64,000 nt of DNA from JBDFMH01 sp047238125 (GCF_047238125.1 NZ_JBDFMH010000001.1:3286001-3350000); one strand, 5' to 3'; positions 16,066 through 25,426 are shown, counted from the first letter of the stretch. Translations and numbers: made by a program. Notes: generated from the letters alone by a model not told the origin.

Positions 16066-17271
16066 ATGGCTGTCCTCCGCCAGCTGCGGCCGGTCGCTTG
16101 GCTGTGGATCCTGGCTGGAGCGCTCGGGATTGCAGCGATCCTTGCCCACGGTCTTGGCGGGCGGCTCATGCGCACCGGCCGACCGGTCGAGGCGGTCGCG
16201 CTGTCGCCAAGCGTCGATACGTTGAGCCAAGCGGCGGAGCGTTTGGCCGCGGCGGGTGCGTGGCCGCTCGCTGCCGCGAGTGCGCGCGCTGCCCTGTCGC
16301 GGTCGCCGATCGATCTGCGGGCATTGCGTGTTCTTGGCCTCGCGCAGGAAAAACTGGGCCACCCGCAAGCCGGCGCCGACATCATGAATGTCGCGGCGCG
16401 GGGGGGCTGGCGTGATACGCCGACACAGGTCTGGCTGATCGAACAGGCAATGCGCACGGGTGACGTCACGACGCTGGCGCAGCGCGCCGATGCGCTGGCG
16501 CGTCGAAACCAGTCGCCCGACATGGTCTATGCCACGCTGCGCATCGTATCGAGTGCGCCGGAGGTGCGTCCGGCGCTTATCGAACGACTGGCGGCGCGCC
16601 CCGACTGGCGGGCGCTGTTCTTTCTCTCATTGCGACAGGCCCGGCCGGAGCAGATCGACGGCCTCGTCGCACTGGTGCGCGAGATGCGCCGATCTGAAGC
16701 TCCGGTCACGTCGACCGAACTGTTCGCACTCGGCGAGCGGCTGATCGAACTCGATCAACCGGCGCGCGCGCGCATGTTGTGGGCGGAAGCCAGCGGGCGT
16801 CCGACGAGTGCGCTTATCGACGATGGCGGGTTCGAACGTCTGGCCAAGCGTCCTGCCGACATGCTGGTGCCCCGCTTCGAATGGCAGTTCGCCGAGACAA
16901 GCGGATCGGCAAGCGTTGAACCAGGACCGTGGAACTCTAGTCCGGCACTTCGTCTGACGCATGACGGTTTCAGCCTTTCGCGTCCGATCAGCCAGCTTCT
17001 GCTGTTGGCACCGGCGCGGTATCGCGTGACTGCGCGTGTCAAGGTAGATCCCGACTTCAATGCAGCCGGCTACGGGCTGTCGTTGCGCTGCCCGAACGGG
17101 CTGGAGCTGGTTGCCACTCAGCCGGTCGAGTCCGCCGGCATCATAAGGGCGGATTTCACCGTGCCGGCGAGCTGCCCTGCACAGAATCTGGCGCTGACGA
17201 CATTCGAGGGGCAGGCCCGAACGGCAAGCGAGCTGTGGCTGGACGATGTACGCGTGAGCCGTTTGCCTTGA
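16066..17271 (+). CDS. TPR-like membrane-anchored protein with a C-terminal beta domain, EPS locus
   Basis: A 401-residue protein. An N-terminal membrane span (WLWILAGALGIAAILAHGLGG) is followed by helical repeats typical of TPR proteins (LAAAGAWPLAAASARAALSR, LRALRVLGLAQEKLGH). The last 140 residues look like a jelly-roll or carbohydrate-binding domain (FEWQFAETSGSASVEPGPW ... SELWLDDVRVSRLP). It starts 30 nt after the Wzc-like gene and its stop overlaps the next glycosyltransferase. The role is unknown; a periplasmic assembly factor is plausible from topology and position. Confidence 0.75.
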   Translation: MAVLRQLRPVAWLWILAGALGIAAILAHGLGGRLMRTGRPVEAVALSPSVDTLSQAAERLAAAGAWPLAAASARAALSRSPIDLRALRVLGLAQEKLGHPQAGADIMNVAARGGWRDTPTQVWLIEQAMRTGDVTTLAQRADALARRNQSPDMVYATLRIVSSAPEVRPALIERLAARPDWRALFFLSLRQARPEQIDGLVALVREMRRSEAPVTSTELFALGERLIELDQPARARMLWAEASGRPTSALIDDGGFERLAKRPADMLVPRFEWQFAETSGSASVEPGPWNSSPALRLTHDGFSLSRPISQLLLLAPARYRVTARVKVDPDFNAAGYGLSLRCPNGLELVATQPVESAGIIRADFTVPASCPAQNLALTTFEGQARTASELWLDDVRVSRLP

Positions 17272-18398
17272 TCGGAACGGCTGCGGCGCGCTTCGACGCG
17301 GTCGAATTCAACAACATGGTCACGCCCTATACCGATCGGTTGTTCTCGGCGATCAACCGGGATGGGCTGCGAATGGGCGTCGTCTCTTGCTCGCAACAGG
17401 AACCCAATCGAGATTGGGCCGAAGCGGTGCGGCCCGACTATGATCATGTCGTGCTGCCCGGCCGCTCCTTCCTGGTCGGGCCGAGGCGATATGCACATAT
17501 CAATAGCGGGATCATTCGGACGCTGAACCATGTGCGACCGCGTGTGCTGGTGTTGACCGGCCTCTATCCCTCGATGATGGTCGGCTATGCCTGGGCGCGA
17601 GCGACGCGCACGCCGATCCTGTTCCGCGCCGATGGCGGGCGGCGCGATGCGCCGATGTCCGGCTATCATCGGATCGTGAGACCCATGATGCTGGGCGGGG
17701 CGGCAGCCGCCTTGGCCTGTGGCACCAAGGGGCATGATTTCTATCTCGAACAGGGCCTGAGCGAGGATCGGATCTTCACCATGCCACTGGTGCCGGCATG
17801 GGATGCTCCACCCACGGTGCCGGGTTTCGACGGCCGTCGCTTCGATGTGCTTTGGGTCGCGGAGATGAACGATGCGGTGAAGAACAGCGGTTTCTTCGCC
17901 GAAGTGATTTCTGCGTTGAAGTCGCAAAGGCCAGAGCTCGCCGTCCGGCTTGTCGGCCGGGGGCGGGACGCGGGCGCGATGCTGTCCAGGCTCAGCGCAG
18001 CTGGTATCGATTATGTGCACGAGGAAACCGTGCCCCCGGCCGGGATGGCCGAAGTGTTCATGAGCGCGCGCCTGATGTTCCTGCCATCGCAGCGTGAACC
18101 CTGGGGCCTGGTCGTCAACGAAGCGATGCAGTGCGGCACGCCCTGCATTGTCTCACCCTTTGTCGGGGCGGCCGACGATCTAGTCTTGAACGGCGCCAAC
18201 GGGCTGGTTCAGCCGCTCGACGCTGCCGCTTGGGCGGCTGCCGCCGAACGGCTCCTCGACGATCCCGAACGGTGGCAAATGCTATCCACTGCAGCGCGGA
18301 CCGCGGTCGCAGAACGCAGCCTCGGTCGATCGGCCGCAATCTATGCCGATGCGATCCGCTATGCCGCGGGCTCGGCGAGGACGACCAGATTCGTGTAG
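17268..18398 (+). CDS. Glycosyltransferase, family GT4 (group 1)
   Basis: A 376-residue protein with two Rossmann-like halves; the C-terminal half has the donor-binding region EPWGLVVNEAMQCGTPCIVS, typical of GT4. TTG at 17268 overlaps the upstream stop codon (TTGA) and gives LIGTAAARFDAVEFNN as N terminus. GTG at 17235 is the alternative but lies inside the previous gene. Sugar and linkage cannot be read from the sequence. Its 3' end overlaps the convergent methyltransferase gene by 40 nt. Confidence 0.85.
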   Translation: MIGTAAARFDAVEFNNMVTPYTDRLFSAINRDGLRMGVVSCSQQEPNRDWAEAVRPDYDHVVLPGRSFLVGPRRYAHINSGIIRTLNHVRPRVLVLTGLYPSMMVGYAWARATRTPILFRADGGRRDAPMSGYHRIVRPMMLGGAAAALACGTKGHDFYLEQGLSEDRIFTMPLVPAWDAPPTVPGFDGRRFDVLWVAEMNDAVKNSGFFAEVISALKSQRPELAVRLVGRGRDAGAMLSRLSAAGIDYVHEETVPPAGMAEVFMSARLMFLPSQREPWGLVVNEAMQCGTPCIVSPFVGAADDLVLNGANGLVQPLDAAAWAAAAERLLDDPERWQMLSTAARTAVAERSLGRSAAIYADAIRYAAGSARTTRFV

Positions 18399-19093
18399 AG
18401 CTGGCCCGAGGCCGGCAACAGGCGTGACAGGATCAGGCCGACGAGCGTGACCGGCGCGATCAGCAGCAGCTGGAAGATCAGCCGCAGCGGCATCCATCGC
18501 GGCGCAAGGTGCTGATGCAGATAGGCGGCGAACAGCTGTACGATCGCTTCGACATCCGTGCTGGCCTTCACGATTTCTCGGACGCCAAAGCCGTGCCGCT
18601 CGAGCAAAGCCGCGATCCCGAAGCTGGTGTAGCGTCCGAAATCATAGGGCTGCTCATGCTCGTCCCAAGCGAACGGAATGGAGAAAAGCAGGCGCCCCCC
18701 CGGCTTCAGCACGCGGCGAATCTCTGCGAGGATGCGATCCAGATTGAACACATGCTCGAACACCTCGAAAGAGACGACCGCATCGAAGCTGGCGTCGTCG
18801 AACGGCAATGTCTCGCCATCATAGAAATGATCGATCCGGCTCCTCACGTGCGAATGGCCGCTGGCAGCAATATCGACCCCGACATAGCTGTGAGCATTGG
18901 CGAACAGCGTTTCGTACGGCTTCGACCCGCAGCCGAAATCAAGCACGGAGCCCGACAGTGAAGCCGCGCGGGGCGCGATCGCACGATGCAGGCGGCTGCG
19001 GATGATGTAGAAGGGATGGATCGGCAGCGACAACCGGGTGGTGAGGAATTTCTCGCGCTGCAGGCGGGCGCGGACCGTGGGGATCAGCGCCAT
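18359..19093 (-). CDS. Class I SAM-dependent methyltransferase
   Basis: A 244-residue protein with motif I VLDFGCGSKPYE, the acidic loop VGVDIAASG, and motif LKPGGRLLFSIPFAW, a standard methyltransferase-11 fold. C-terminal hydrophobic segments (LIFQLLLIAPVTLVGLILS) suggest membrane association. ATG at 19093 (MALIPTVRARL) is chosen over 19156, which adds a low-complexity stretch. It is the only minus-strand gene in this part of the EPS locus and is divergent from the next gene. Likely modifies a sugar or lipid intermediate. Confidence 0.85.
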   Translation of the reverse strand: MALIPTVRARLQREKFLTTRLSLPIHPFYIIRSRLHRAIAPRAASLSGSVLDFGCGSKPYETLFANAHSYVGVDIAASGHSHVRSRIDHFYDGETLPFDDASFDAVVSFEVFEHVFNLDRILAEIRRVLKPGGRLLFSIPFAWDEHEQPYDFGRYTSFGIAALLERHGFGVREIVKASTDVEAIVQLFAAYLHQHLAPRWMPLRLIFQLLLIAPVTLVGLILSRLLPASGQLYTNLVVLAEPAA

Positions 19094-19195
19094 GGCGGGG
19101 TCACTCGTCCTGGCATCGCCGCGCGCTATCATGTTCGACCTTGATCGAGAAGGCATGGCGGTTAAGACGGCGCCTTCCCGGAATCGGAGGCGTTC

Positions 19196-19960
19196 TTGTC
19201 GCTCAAATCGATACTGCGGCCGGCGTATCGGATCTTCACTCTATTCGGCCTCGATCCGGCGAACCTGCGGCATCTGCGCCATGTGCCCCGCTATGTTCGT
19301 GATCTACGCGCATTCAGGCGCGCTGGCGGGCAGGTCGACAGCTATTATCCGGTGTTGCGCGACTTCACCGACTCGTCGGGCAGTGCAACGGGCCATTATT
19401 TCCACCAGGATTTGCTCGTTGCCCAGGCGATCCACGCGGCGGCGCCCGACCGTCATCTGGATGTCGCATCACGGGTGGATGGCTTCGTAGCGCATGTCGC
19501 GGCATTCCGGTCGATCGACGTGCTGGACATCCGGCCGCTTTCGACATCGCATCCCAACATAAGATTCGTGCAGGCTGATCTGATGCAGCCCCGGGCGGAT
19601 CTGATCGCAGCCTATCGATCGGTCAGTTGCCTGCACGCGCTCGAGCATTTCGGGCTCGGCCGATATACTGATCCGATCGCCCCCGATGGCCATCGTCGCG
19701 GGTTCGATGCAATTGCTTCGATCGTAGCGCCTGGCGGTGTACTTTATATCAGCGTTCCGGTGGGGCGGCCGCGGATCGAATTCAACGCGCAGCGGGTGTT
19801 CAATCCTGTCGAGCCGCTGGCGTGGGCCGAAGGACGGTTCGTTCTTGAGCAGTTCGACTATGTCGACGACGCCGGCGCGCTGGTCCGGCACGCCCGGCCC
19901 GATATGGCGAACGACCTGGAATATGGGTGCGGCATCTACACGTTGCGCCACACGGGCTGA
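19196..19960 (+). CDS. DUF268-family protein, methyltransferase-like
   Basis: A 254-residue protein resembling DUF268: HLDVASRVDGFVAHVA, IDVLDIRPL, SCLHALEHFGLGRY and GGVLYISVPVGRPRIEFNAQRVF. The pattern is that of a SAM-methyltransferase fold with a degenerate glycine loop. The start is TTG at 19196 with GGAGG at 19186-19190, 5 nt upstream, the best ribosome site available. It lies between a methyltransferase and gmd in the EPS locus and probably tailors a sugar. Confidence 0.85.
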   Translation: MSLKSILRPAYRIFTLFGLDPANLRHLRHVPRYVRDLRAFRRAGGQVDSYYPVLRDFTDSSGSATGHYFHQDLLVAQAIHAAAPDRHLDVASRVDGFVAHVAAFRSIDVLDIRPLSTSHPNIRFVQADLMQPRADLIAAYRSVSCLHALEHFGLGRYTDPIAPDGHRRGFDAIASIVAPGGVLYISVPVGRPRIEFNAQRVFNPVEPLAWAEGRFVLEQFDYVDDAGALVRHARPDMANDLEYGCGIYTLRHTG

Positions 19961-20067
19961 TCGCCGGTCCTCGCCCCCAGCCATCCGGGCGCATGAACAC
20001 ACCGCATTCTTGTCGTGCGCAGCCTTTATGGGCAATGCGGCGGACTTGACGATTCCGAAGGAAGTTT

Positions 20068-21141
20068 ATGGCCGACCATGATGGCAAGACCGCACTGATC
20101 ACCGGAGTCACCGGCCAGGACGGCGCCTATCTTGCGAAACTGCTGTTGGAAAAGGGATACCGCGTTCACGGACTGAAACGGCGGTCGTCATCGTTCAACA
20201 CGGGACGGATCGAGGACATCTATGAGGATCCGCACGCAACCGATCCACGGCTGACCCTGCATTATGGCGACATGACCGACGCCACCAACCTCATCCGCCT
20301 CGTCCAGGAAACACAGCCTGACGAGATCTACAACCTGGCGGCGCAAAGCCATGTGCAAGTAAGCTTCGAAACGCCGGAATATACCGCCAATGCCGACGGT
20401 ATCGGCGTGCTTCGCCTGCTTGAGGCGATCCGGATCCTCGGACTCGAGAAGAAGACCCGTTTTTACCAAGCATCGACGTCCGAGCTCTACGGGCTGGTGC
20501 AGGAAGTGCCTCAGCGCGAGACGACACCCTTCTATCCGCGCAGTCCTTATGCCGCAGCCAAGCTTTACGCCTACTGGATCGTCGTCAACTATCGCGAAGC
20601 CTATGGCATCCACGCGTCCAACGGCATCCTGTTCAACCATGAAAGTCCGCTGCGCGGCGAGACCTTCGTGACCCGCAAGATCACGCGAGCGGCCGCCGCG
20701 ATCAGCCTGGGGCGTCAGGACATGCTGTGGCTGGGCAATCTCGATGCCCGGCGCGACTGGGGCCATGCCCGCGAATATGTTCGAGGCATGTGGCTGATGC
20801 TGCAGCAGGACATTCCTGACGATTATGTGCTGGCGACCGGCGAGACCACGCCGGTCCGCACGTTCGTCGAATGGGCATTTGCCGATGCCGGGATCGCGCT
20901 CGAATGGCGAGGACAGGGGGTCGACGAGCAGGGGTTCTGCAAGACGACCGGGCGATGCCTGGTCGCGGTTGATCCGCGCTATTTCCGTCCGACCGAAGTC
21001 GAGCTGCTGATCGGCGACCCTTCCAAGGCACAGGCCAAGCTGGGCTGGCGCCATGAAACCGGGCCGCGGGAGCTGGCGCGCGAAATGGTGGAGGCCGATC
21101 TGCTGCTGATGAAGGATGCGCCGATCGGGAAGGGCGCTTGA
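20068..21141 (+). CDS. gmd: GDP-mannose 4,6-dehydratase
   Basis: This NADP-dependent SDR enzyme makes GDP-4-keto-6-deoxymannose from GDP-mannose. Seen: GVTGQDGAYLAKLLL nucleotide-binding motif, RRSSSFNTGRI, STSELYG, and the catalytic YAAAK in SPYAAAKLYAYW. 357 residues is normal. GAAGGAAG precedes the ATG at 20068. With fcl downstream it supplies GDP-L-fucose. GDP-mannose itself must come from genes outside the window. Confidence 0.96.
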   Translation: MADHDGKTALITGVTGQDGAYLAKLLLEKGYRVHGLKRRSSSFNTGRIEDIYEDPHATDPRLTLHYGDMTDATNLIRLVQETQPDEIYNLAAQSHVQVSFETPEYTANADGIGVLRLLEAIRILGLEKKTRFYQASTSELYGLVQEVPQRETTPFYPRSPYAAAKLYAYWIVVNYREAYGIHASNGILFNHESPLRGETFVTRKITRAAAAISLGRQDMLWLGNLDARRDWGHAREYVRGMWLMLQQDIPDDYVLATGETTPVRTFVEWAFADAGIALEWRGQGVDEQGFCKTTGRCLVAVDPRYFRPTEVELLIGDPSKAQAKLGWRHETGPRELAREMVEADLLLMKDAPIGKGA

Positions 21142-21160
21142 GGCGCGGGAAGGTTCCACC

Positions 21161-21895
21161 ATGACGATCTCGAAGCGGCTCATGATGCGGGCCAAGCATC
21201 ATTTCCGGCTCAGCGCGTTGAGCACGCCTTACTGGCAGCGGCGGCGGTCGAAGATCGCGAGGACGGGCACCTATGCACAGCATGGCGAGGATCGTGTGCT
21301 GCTGAAGAAGTGCGGCCGATCGGGGCGCTATCTGGACATCGGCGCGAACCACCCGTTCCTGATCAGCAATACCTATCTTCTTTATGAGTCGGGATGGCGC
21401 GGCGTAACCGTTGAGCCTATCCGCTCGCTGGCCGCGATGCAGCGCCGATGGCGGCCCGGCGATACCTGCATCAACGCCGCGATCGGGTCAGCGGGCACCG
21501 CGCTGCACTTCTACGAGCTTTATCCCGACGTGCTGTCGACCCTCGAGCGTTCCACGGCGGCCGAGATCGAGGCACGGGGGGATGGCATCGTGATCGCGGA
21601 CTATGACGTGCCGATCATCAGCGGCCGCGAGGTCGTCGAGCGTCATTTCGCCGACCAGGAGGTCGATCTGCTTTCGATCGATGTCGAAGGGGCCGAGATG
21701 TCGGTACTTGAATCGTTCGATTTCAGTGTCTTCCGGCCGCGATACATCCTGATCGAGCACAAGAGCTTCATTGCTGACGATGATAACGCCGGACGCCGGG
21801 GCGCATTCATCGAATCGCTCGGCTATGTGGAGGATGTCGTGCTTGGCGCGAACACCTTGTATCGGCGCGGCGATCTGGTGGAGGTGGCGTCATGA
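21161..21895 (+). CDS. FkbM-family methyltransferase
   Basis: A 244-residue protein with the FkbM signature: GRYLDIGANHPFLISNTY, GWRGVTVEP, and DLLSIDVEGAEMSVLESFDF. FkbM enzymes O-methylate sugars and other small molecules. ATG at 21161 is chosen by homology; GGGAAGG lies about 8 nt upstream. It sits between gmd and fcl, with fcl's ATG overlapping its stop by 4 nt. A 2-O-methylfucose or other methylated sugar in the polymer is a plausible inference. Confidence 0.9.
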   Translation: MTISKRLMMRAKHHFRLSALSTPYWQRRRSKIARTGTYAQHGEDRVLLKKCGRSGRYLDIGANHPFLISNTYLLYESGWRGVTVEPIRSLAAMQRRWRPGDTCINAAIGSAGTALHFYELYPDVLSTLERSTAAEIEARGDGIVIADYDVPIISGREVVERHFADQEVDLLSIDVEGAEMSVLESFDFSVFRPRYILIEHKSFIADDDNAGRRGAFIESLGYVEDVVLGANTLYRRGDLVEVAS

Positions 21896-22854
21896 GCAGC
21901 GATGGCGATTACGACCTCCGTGGAAAACGCGTTTATGTCGCCGGCCATCGGGGGATGGTGGGCAGCGCGATCGTGCGTCGGCTCGAGCACGAGGATTGTT
22001 GGGTGCTGGTGGCAGGCCGCGACATTGTCGACCTGAAGGATCAACGCGCGGTTCGCGAGTGGTTCGCGGCCGAACGGCCCGATGCGGTGTTCCTTGCCGC
22101 CGCGAAGGTCGGCGGCATCCTGGCTAATGACAGCTTTCCCGCCGACTTCCTGTATGACAATTTGATGATCGAGGCGAACGTCATCGAGGCGGCACATCGG
22201 AGCAGTGTCGAGAAGCTCCTGTTCCTGGGATCCAGCTGCATCTATCCCAAGCTCGCACCGCAGCCCATCCCTGAAGACGCTTTGCTCACCGGCCCGCTGG
22301 AGCCCACCAACGAATGGTATGCCATTGCGAAGATTGCCGGGATCAAGCTGGCACAGGCCTATCGCCGGCAACATGGTCGCGATTTCATCAGCGCCATGCC
22401 GACGAATCTCTACGGGCCCGGCGATAATTTCGATCTCGCCAGCAGCCATGTGATGCCGGCCCTGATCCGCAAGGCGGAAGCGGCGAAGGAACACGGCACG
22501 CCGATGACGATCTGGGGCACGGGCACGCCGCGCCGCGAATTTCTGCATGTCGATGATTGTGCGGATGCTTGCGTGCATCTGATGAAGACCTATTCGGGCG
22601 ATTGGCATGTCAACGTGGGGTCGGGTGAGGACATCTCGATCCGGGACCTCGTATCGCTGGTGGCCGAGATCGTGGGCTATGCCGGCCCGATCGAGCATGA
22701 TCTGTCGAAGCCGGACGGCACGCCCCGTAAGTTGATGGATGTCTCGCGGTTGGCCGGGCTGGGATGGCGTGCCAGGATCGGCCTGCGCGAGGGCATCGTC
22801 GACAGCTATCGCTGGTTCCTCGACCATCGATCGGAAGCGGCTTCACGCACGTGA
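21892..22854 (+). CDS. fcl: GDP-L-fucose synthase (epimerase-reductase)
   Basis: This SDR enzyme epimerises and reduces GDP-4-keto-6-deoxymannose to GDP-L-fucose. Seen: VAGHRGMVGSAIVRRL, the catalytic GSSCIYP, and the YAIAK motif in EWYAIAKIAGIK. 320 residues is typical. It completes the pathway started by gmd, with the FkbM gene in between. Coupled on both sides by stop/start overlaps. Confidence 0.96.
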   Translation: MSSDGDYDLRGKRVYVAGHRGMVGSAIVRRLEHEDCWVLVAGRDIVDLKDQRAVREWFAAERPDAVFLAAAKVGGILANDSFPADFLYDNLMIEANVIEAAHRSSVEKLLFLGSSCIYPKLAPQPIPEDALLTGPLEPTNEWYAIAKIAGIKLAQAYRRQHGRDFISAMPTNLYGPGDNFDLASSHVMPALIRKAEAAKEHGTPMTIWGTGTPRREFLHVDDCADACVHLMKTYSGDWHVNVGSGEDISIRDLVSLVAEIVGYAGPIEHDLSKPDGTPRKLMDVSRLAGLGWRARIGLREGIVDSYRWFLDHRSEAASRT

Positions 22855-23732
22855 TGATTTATCCCCTGCTGCCGGGGCGACTGGACCTCGGCGCGGCCCG
22901 GATAAACGGCGCGGGTCTCGGCAACTGCCTCTTCACTTACGCGCATGCTTTTGTGGCGGCACGCCGTTCGGGCGCGCGGCTGATCAGCCCGGCATGGCGT
23001 ACGATCGCCATCAACAAGACCTTGCGTGGCGATGGGACCATTCGCCGTTACGGCGACATGCTGCGCCCCCATCCCGACGAGCTTGCCGGATCGGCGAAGG
23101 CGATGGCGTTCGCGAAACACTGGATGCGCCGGACGCGCGTTTCGCTGGTGCCGGGCACGGTGCCGCACGTCGCGCAGCACGGCCTGACGATCTTCGACGC
23201 GCCCGATTTCACCTTTCGAGGGCTTCACGAATCCCGAGAAGCGATTCGTAAGCGGCTTCTGGAGATCGTGATCGATCGCGTTGCCAGCGAGGTTACATGG
23301 GGCGCGGGGCATCACATCGGCGTGCATGTCCGGCTCGGCGATTTCGCTATTGCTTCCGCCAATGCGCTGGCGAGTGGCCGCACCGCGAACCTGCGTATCC
23401 CATTAGCATGGTATCGTGATCGCATCCTCGAGCAGCGGCAGAGGATGCCCGCAGTGCCGATCCACATCTTTTCGGACGGCAGCCCTACCGAACTGCAATC
23501 TCTGTTATCGATCGACGGCGCGACCATCCGGCGCGAAGCACATGATGTAGCAGATCTCGTCGCACTGGCGGAAAGCCGGGTCTTGATCGGTTCGCACTCG
23601 ACCTTCTCGCGCTGGGCGGCGTTCCTTGGCAATATGCCCAGCATCTGGCTGGACTCCGCAAACCGGGCGGAACGGCCGACGGGGGACGATATTCCGATAA
23701 ACTATGTCGCGCATACCGGCGCGATGCGATGA
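22854..23732 (+). CDS. Alpha-1,2-fucosyltransferase-like (GT11)
   Basis: A 292-residue protein with GT11 features: GLGNCLFTYAHAFVAARR (compare GLGNQLFQYA) and the HxRxGDF-type motif in GVHVRLGDFA, which binds GDP-fucose. It follows fcl directly, and the start (GTG 22851 or ATG 22854) overlaps the fcl stop codon. It probably adds L-fucose to the EPS repeat unit. The Cys in place of the usual Gln in the first motif is a mild divergence. Confidence 0.88.
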   Translation: MIYPLLPGRLDLGAARINGAGLGNCLFTYAHAFVAARRSGARLISPAWRTIAINKTLRGDGTIRRYGDMLRPHPDELAGSAKAMAFAKHWMRRTRVSLVPGTVPHVAQHGLTIFDAPDFTFRGLHESREAIRKRLLEIVIDRVASEVTWGAGHHIGVHVRLGDFAIASANALASGRTANLRIPLAWYRDRILEQRQRMPAVPIHIFSDGSPTELQSLLSIDGATIRREAHDVADLVALAESRVLIGSHSTFSRWAAFLGNMPSIWLDSANRAERPTGDDIPINYVAHTGAMR

Positions 23733-25006
23733 TCGCGCGCCTGTGGCGCGGGCGCACCGTTGCCCAGCGCAAATTGCTGATGTCGCTGGTCTTCAACGGG
23801 GCTACACGTGTGCCCAGCCTGCTCGTGCCGCTGATCTTCCTGCCCATCTTCCTCGCCGGTCTGGGGGCGGACCGGTATAGCGGCCTGATGGCGGCGCTGG
23901 CGATCGGCGCAAGCGCGGCATTCCTGTTCGGCGGTTATGCGTCGGTCGGCATTCGCGCGATCGGGGAAGCGGCATCGCGCGGCGATCATCGGGGCGAAGC
24001 GGATCATTTCGCTACGCTACTCCGCATGACGGGCGGCACCTTTCTTCTGCTTTCGGCCCTGATCATCTGTTACGCCTGGTGGTCCGGCCAGCACCTCGCC
24101 CTGCTCCTCGTGATGCTCATGCCGATCGCGATGTCGGCCTTGAACGCTTCGGTCGATTCGGTGCGGGTCCCCTACAACGAGCAGTATGTGACCGCGGCGA
24201 TATTGATCGGTGCGCAGGTGCTGATCTACGGCACCGCGCTCCTGTTCCTCCCATTCGTTGCCCGGAATGAACTGACGGCCGGCCTGATCCTCAATGGACC
24301 ATTGATTCTAGCAAGCTTGGTCAACGCTGTGCTTATGCTCCGGCAGCGGCCCTATCTTGCGAAGGGGCGATCGCTGGACGTCATCGGTCCGGCCAAGCGG
24401 GGCGGGATGGTCGGCTTGGCCGATGGTGCTCTGATGGCGCCCATCAGTCTGGCGGTCGTGTGGCTGGACGCGGTGGGCCCTGCGAACCTGTCCGCATGGT
24501 TTGCGACCGTCGTACGCCTGTTCCAGATGCTGCTGACCCCCATGCTCCTCATGCTCGTACCCATCGCAGGATATGTGCGGTCGATCTGGGTGCACAGCGA
24601 TCCGGCCAAGCGCCGCAACCTAGCAAGGGCCTCTGTACTTGCTGGCTTTGGCTACGGCTTGCTCAGCGCCACCGTGCTCGCACTCCTGATTTCTTTCTAC
24701 GTGCACAGAGTCATGGGCCTGCCACCCCCCGGGCCGTTGGTCGCGCTGCTGCCGATGCTCGCCATGTTCGCGGCGGTCACCACGCAGAAAGCCTATGCGT
24801 TCGTGGCGAATCTCGTGCTGGATGCGCAGCATCTGGCGCGCTGGACATTGCTGACGATGATGGTGTCGATGGCGATCGCGCTGGCATTCAGTGGCTGGCT
24901 CTCTTCCTTTGCCGTCATAACCGCCTTCTGTGCCTGCTGTGCACTGCCGCTGCTTGTGATCGTGGCTTGGAACAGCGGAAAGGTGGGATCGGGAGAGGCC
25001 GGCTAG
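23729..25006 (+). CDS. Wzx-like polysaccharide flippase (MATE/MOP superfamily)
   Basis: A 425-residue protein with about 12 hydrophobic segments and the layout of polysaccharide export proteins that move lipid-linked repeat units across the inner membrane. No catalytic motif exists for the family; assignment rests on topology and position. ATG at 23729 overlaps the stop of the fucosyltransferase, the last of a chain of coupled genes from the FkbM gene on. Confident as a membrane transporter, less so on the exact substrate. Confidence 0.85.
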   Translation: MIARLWRGRTVAQRKLLMSLVFNGATRVPSLLVPLIFLPIFLAGLGADRYSGLMAALAIGASAAFLFGGYASVGIRAIGEAASRGDHRGEADHFATLLRMTGGTFLLLSALIICYAWWSGQHLALLLVMLMPIAMSALNASVDSVRVPYNEQYVTAAILIGAQVLIYGTALLFLPFVARNELTAGLILNGPLILASLVNAVLMLRQRPYLAKGRSLDVIGPAKRGGMVGLADGALMAPISLAVVWLDAVGPANLSAWFATVVRLFQMLLTPMLLMLVPIAGYVRSIWVHSDPAKRRNLARASVLAGFGYGLLSATVLALLISFYVHRVMGLPPPGPLVALLPMLAMFAAVTTQKAYAFVANLVLDAQHLARWTLLTMMVSMAIALAFSGWLSSFAVITAFCACCALPLLVIVAWNSGKVGSGEAG

Positions 25007-25063
25007 ACGCGCATTCGGGTGAAAAATCGGTTGTCAGCCGATTTTGTGGCGCGGACACATGCA

Positions 25064-25095
25064 AGAAAAAAGCCCCGCAGCCGAGCTGCGAGGCT
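25064..25095 (-). terminator. Intrinsic terminator of the 83-residue membrane protein gene
   Basis: On the minus strand AGCCTCGCAGC and GCTGCGGGGCT form an 11-bp stem (one G-T pair) with a TCG loop and a run of about seven T. It lies 27 nt past the stop codon and separates this gene from the end of the flippase gene. Confidence 0.9.
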
Positions 25096-25121
25096 TCATC
25101 CGTTCGCCGAGGCGAAGCAGA

Positions 25122-25373
25122 TCAGTTGGAACCGCCACCATCGGCGATCGCAACGATACCGGCAATCACGGCAGCCGCAGCGAGCAGCGCCAGAACCAGC
25201 GAGCCGCCGGCGAGCTGGCTGTCATCGGTCGAGGCCGAAGCGCGCACAGCGACGGGCTTGCCCGCAACCGGGGCGGCGGTCGACGCACGGACCGGGGCGC
25301 CAGCGGCGAAAGCCGGAGCGGCCGACGCAGCTGCGACAGCAGCGAACGCCACCATTACCTTAGAAAACTTCAT
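25122..25373 (-). CDS. Small secreted/membrane protein in the EPS locus, unknown function
   Basis: An 83-residue protein. A cleavable signal peptide (MKFSKVMVAFAAVAAASAAPAFA by position, cleavage near FAA-GA) is followed by a polar linker and a hydrophobic C-terminal segment (SLVLALLAAAAVIAGIVAIA), then DGGGSN. The start ATG at 25373 has GAGGAGG about 6 nt upstream. It is on the strand opposite the surrounding EPS genes, has its own terminator, and is divergent from the TagA-type gene. Function unknown. Confidence 0.85.
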   Translation of the reverse strand: MKFSKVMVAFAAVAAASAAPAFAAGAPVRASTAAPVAGKPVAVRASASTDDSQLAGGSLVLALLAAAAVIAGIVAIADGGGSN

Positions 25374-25410
25374 GCTGTCCTCCTCTTGAACCTCAGAAAC
25401 ATTCACCAGG

Positions 25411-25426
25411 TTGTGCACTGCCACAA
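25411..25426. promoter_or_regulatory. Short inverted repeat in the divergent control region of the EPS locus
   Basis: TTGTG (25411-25415) and CACAA (25422-25426) flank a 6-nt spacer in the 227-base gap between the divergent small membrane protein gene and the TagA/WecG-type gene. On the minus strand TTGTGG here could also be a -35 element with a weak AATGTT -10 at 17 nt. It is a candidate operator only. Confidence 0.25.
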
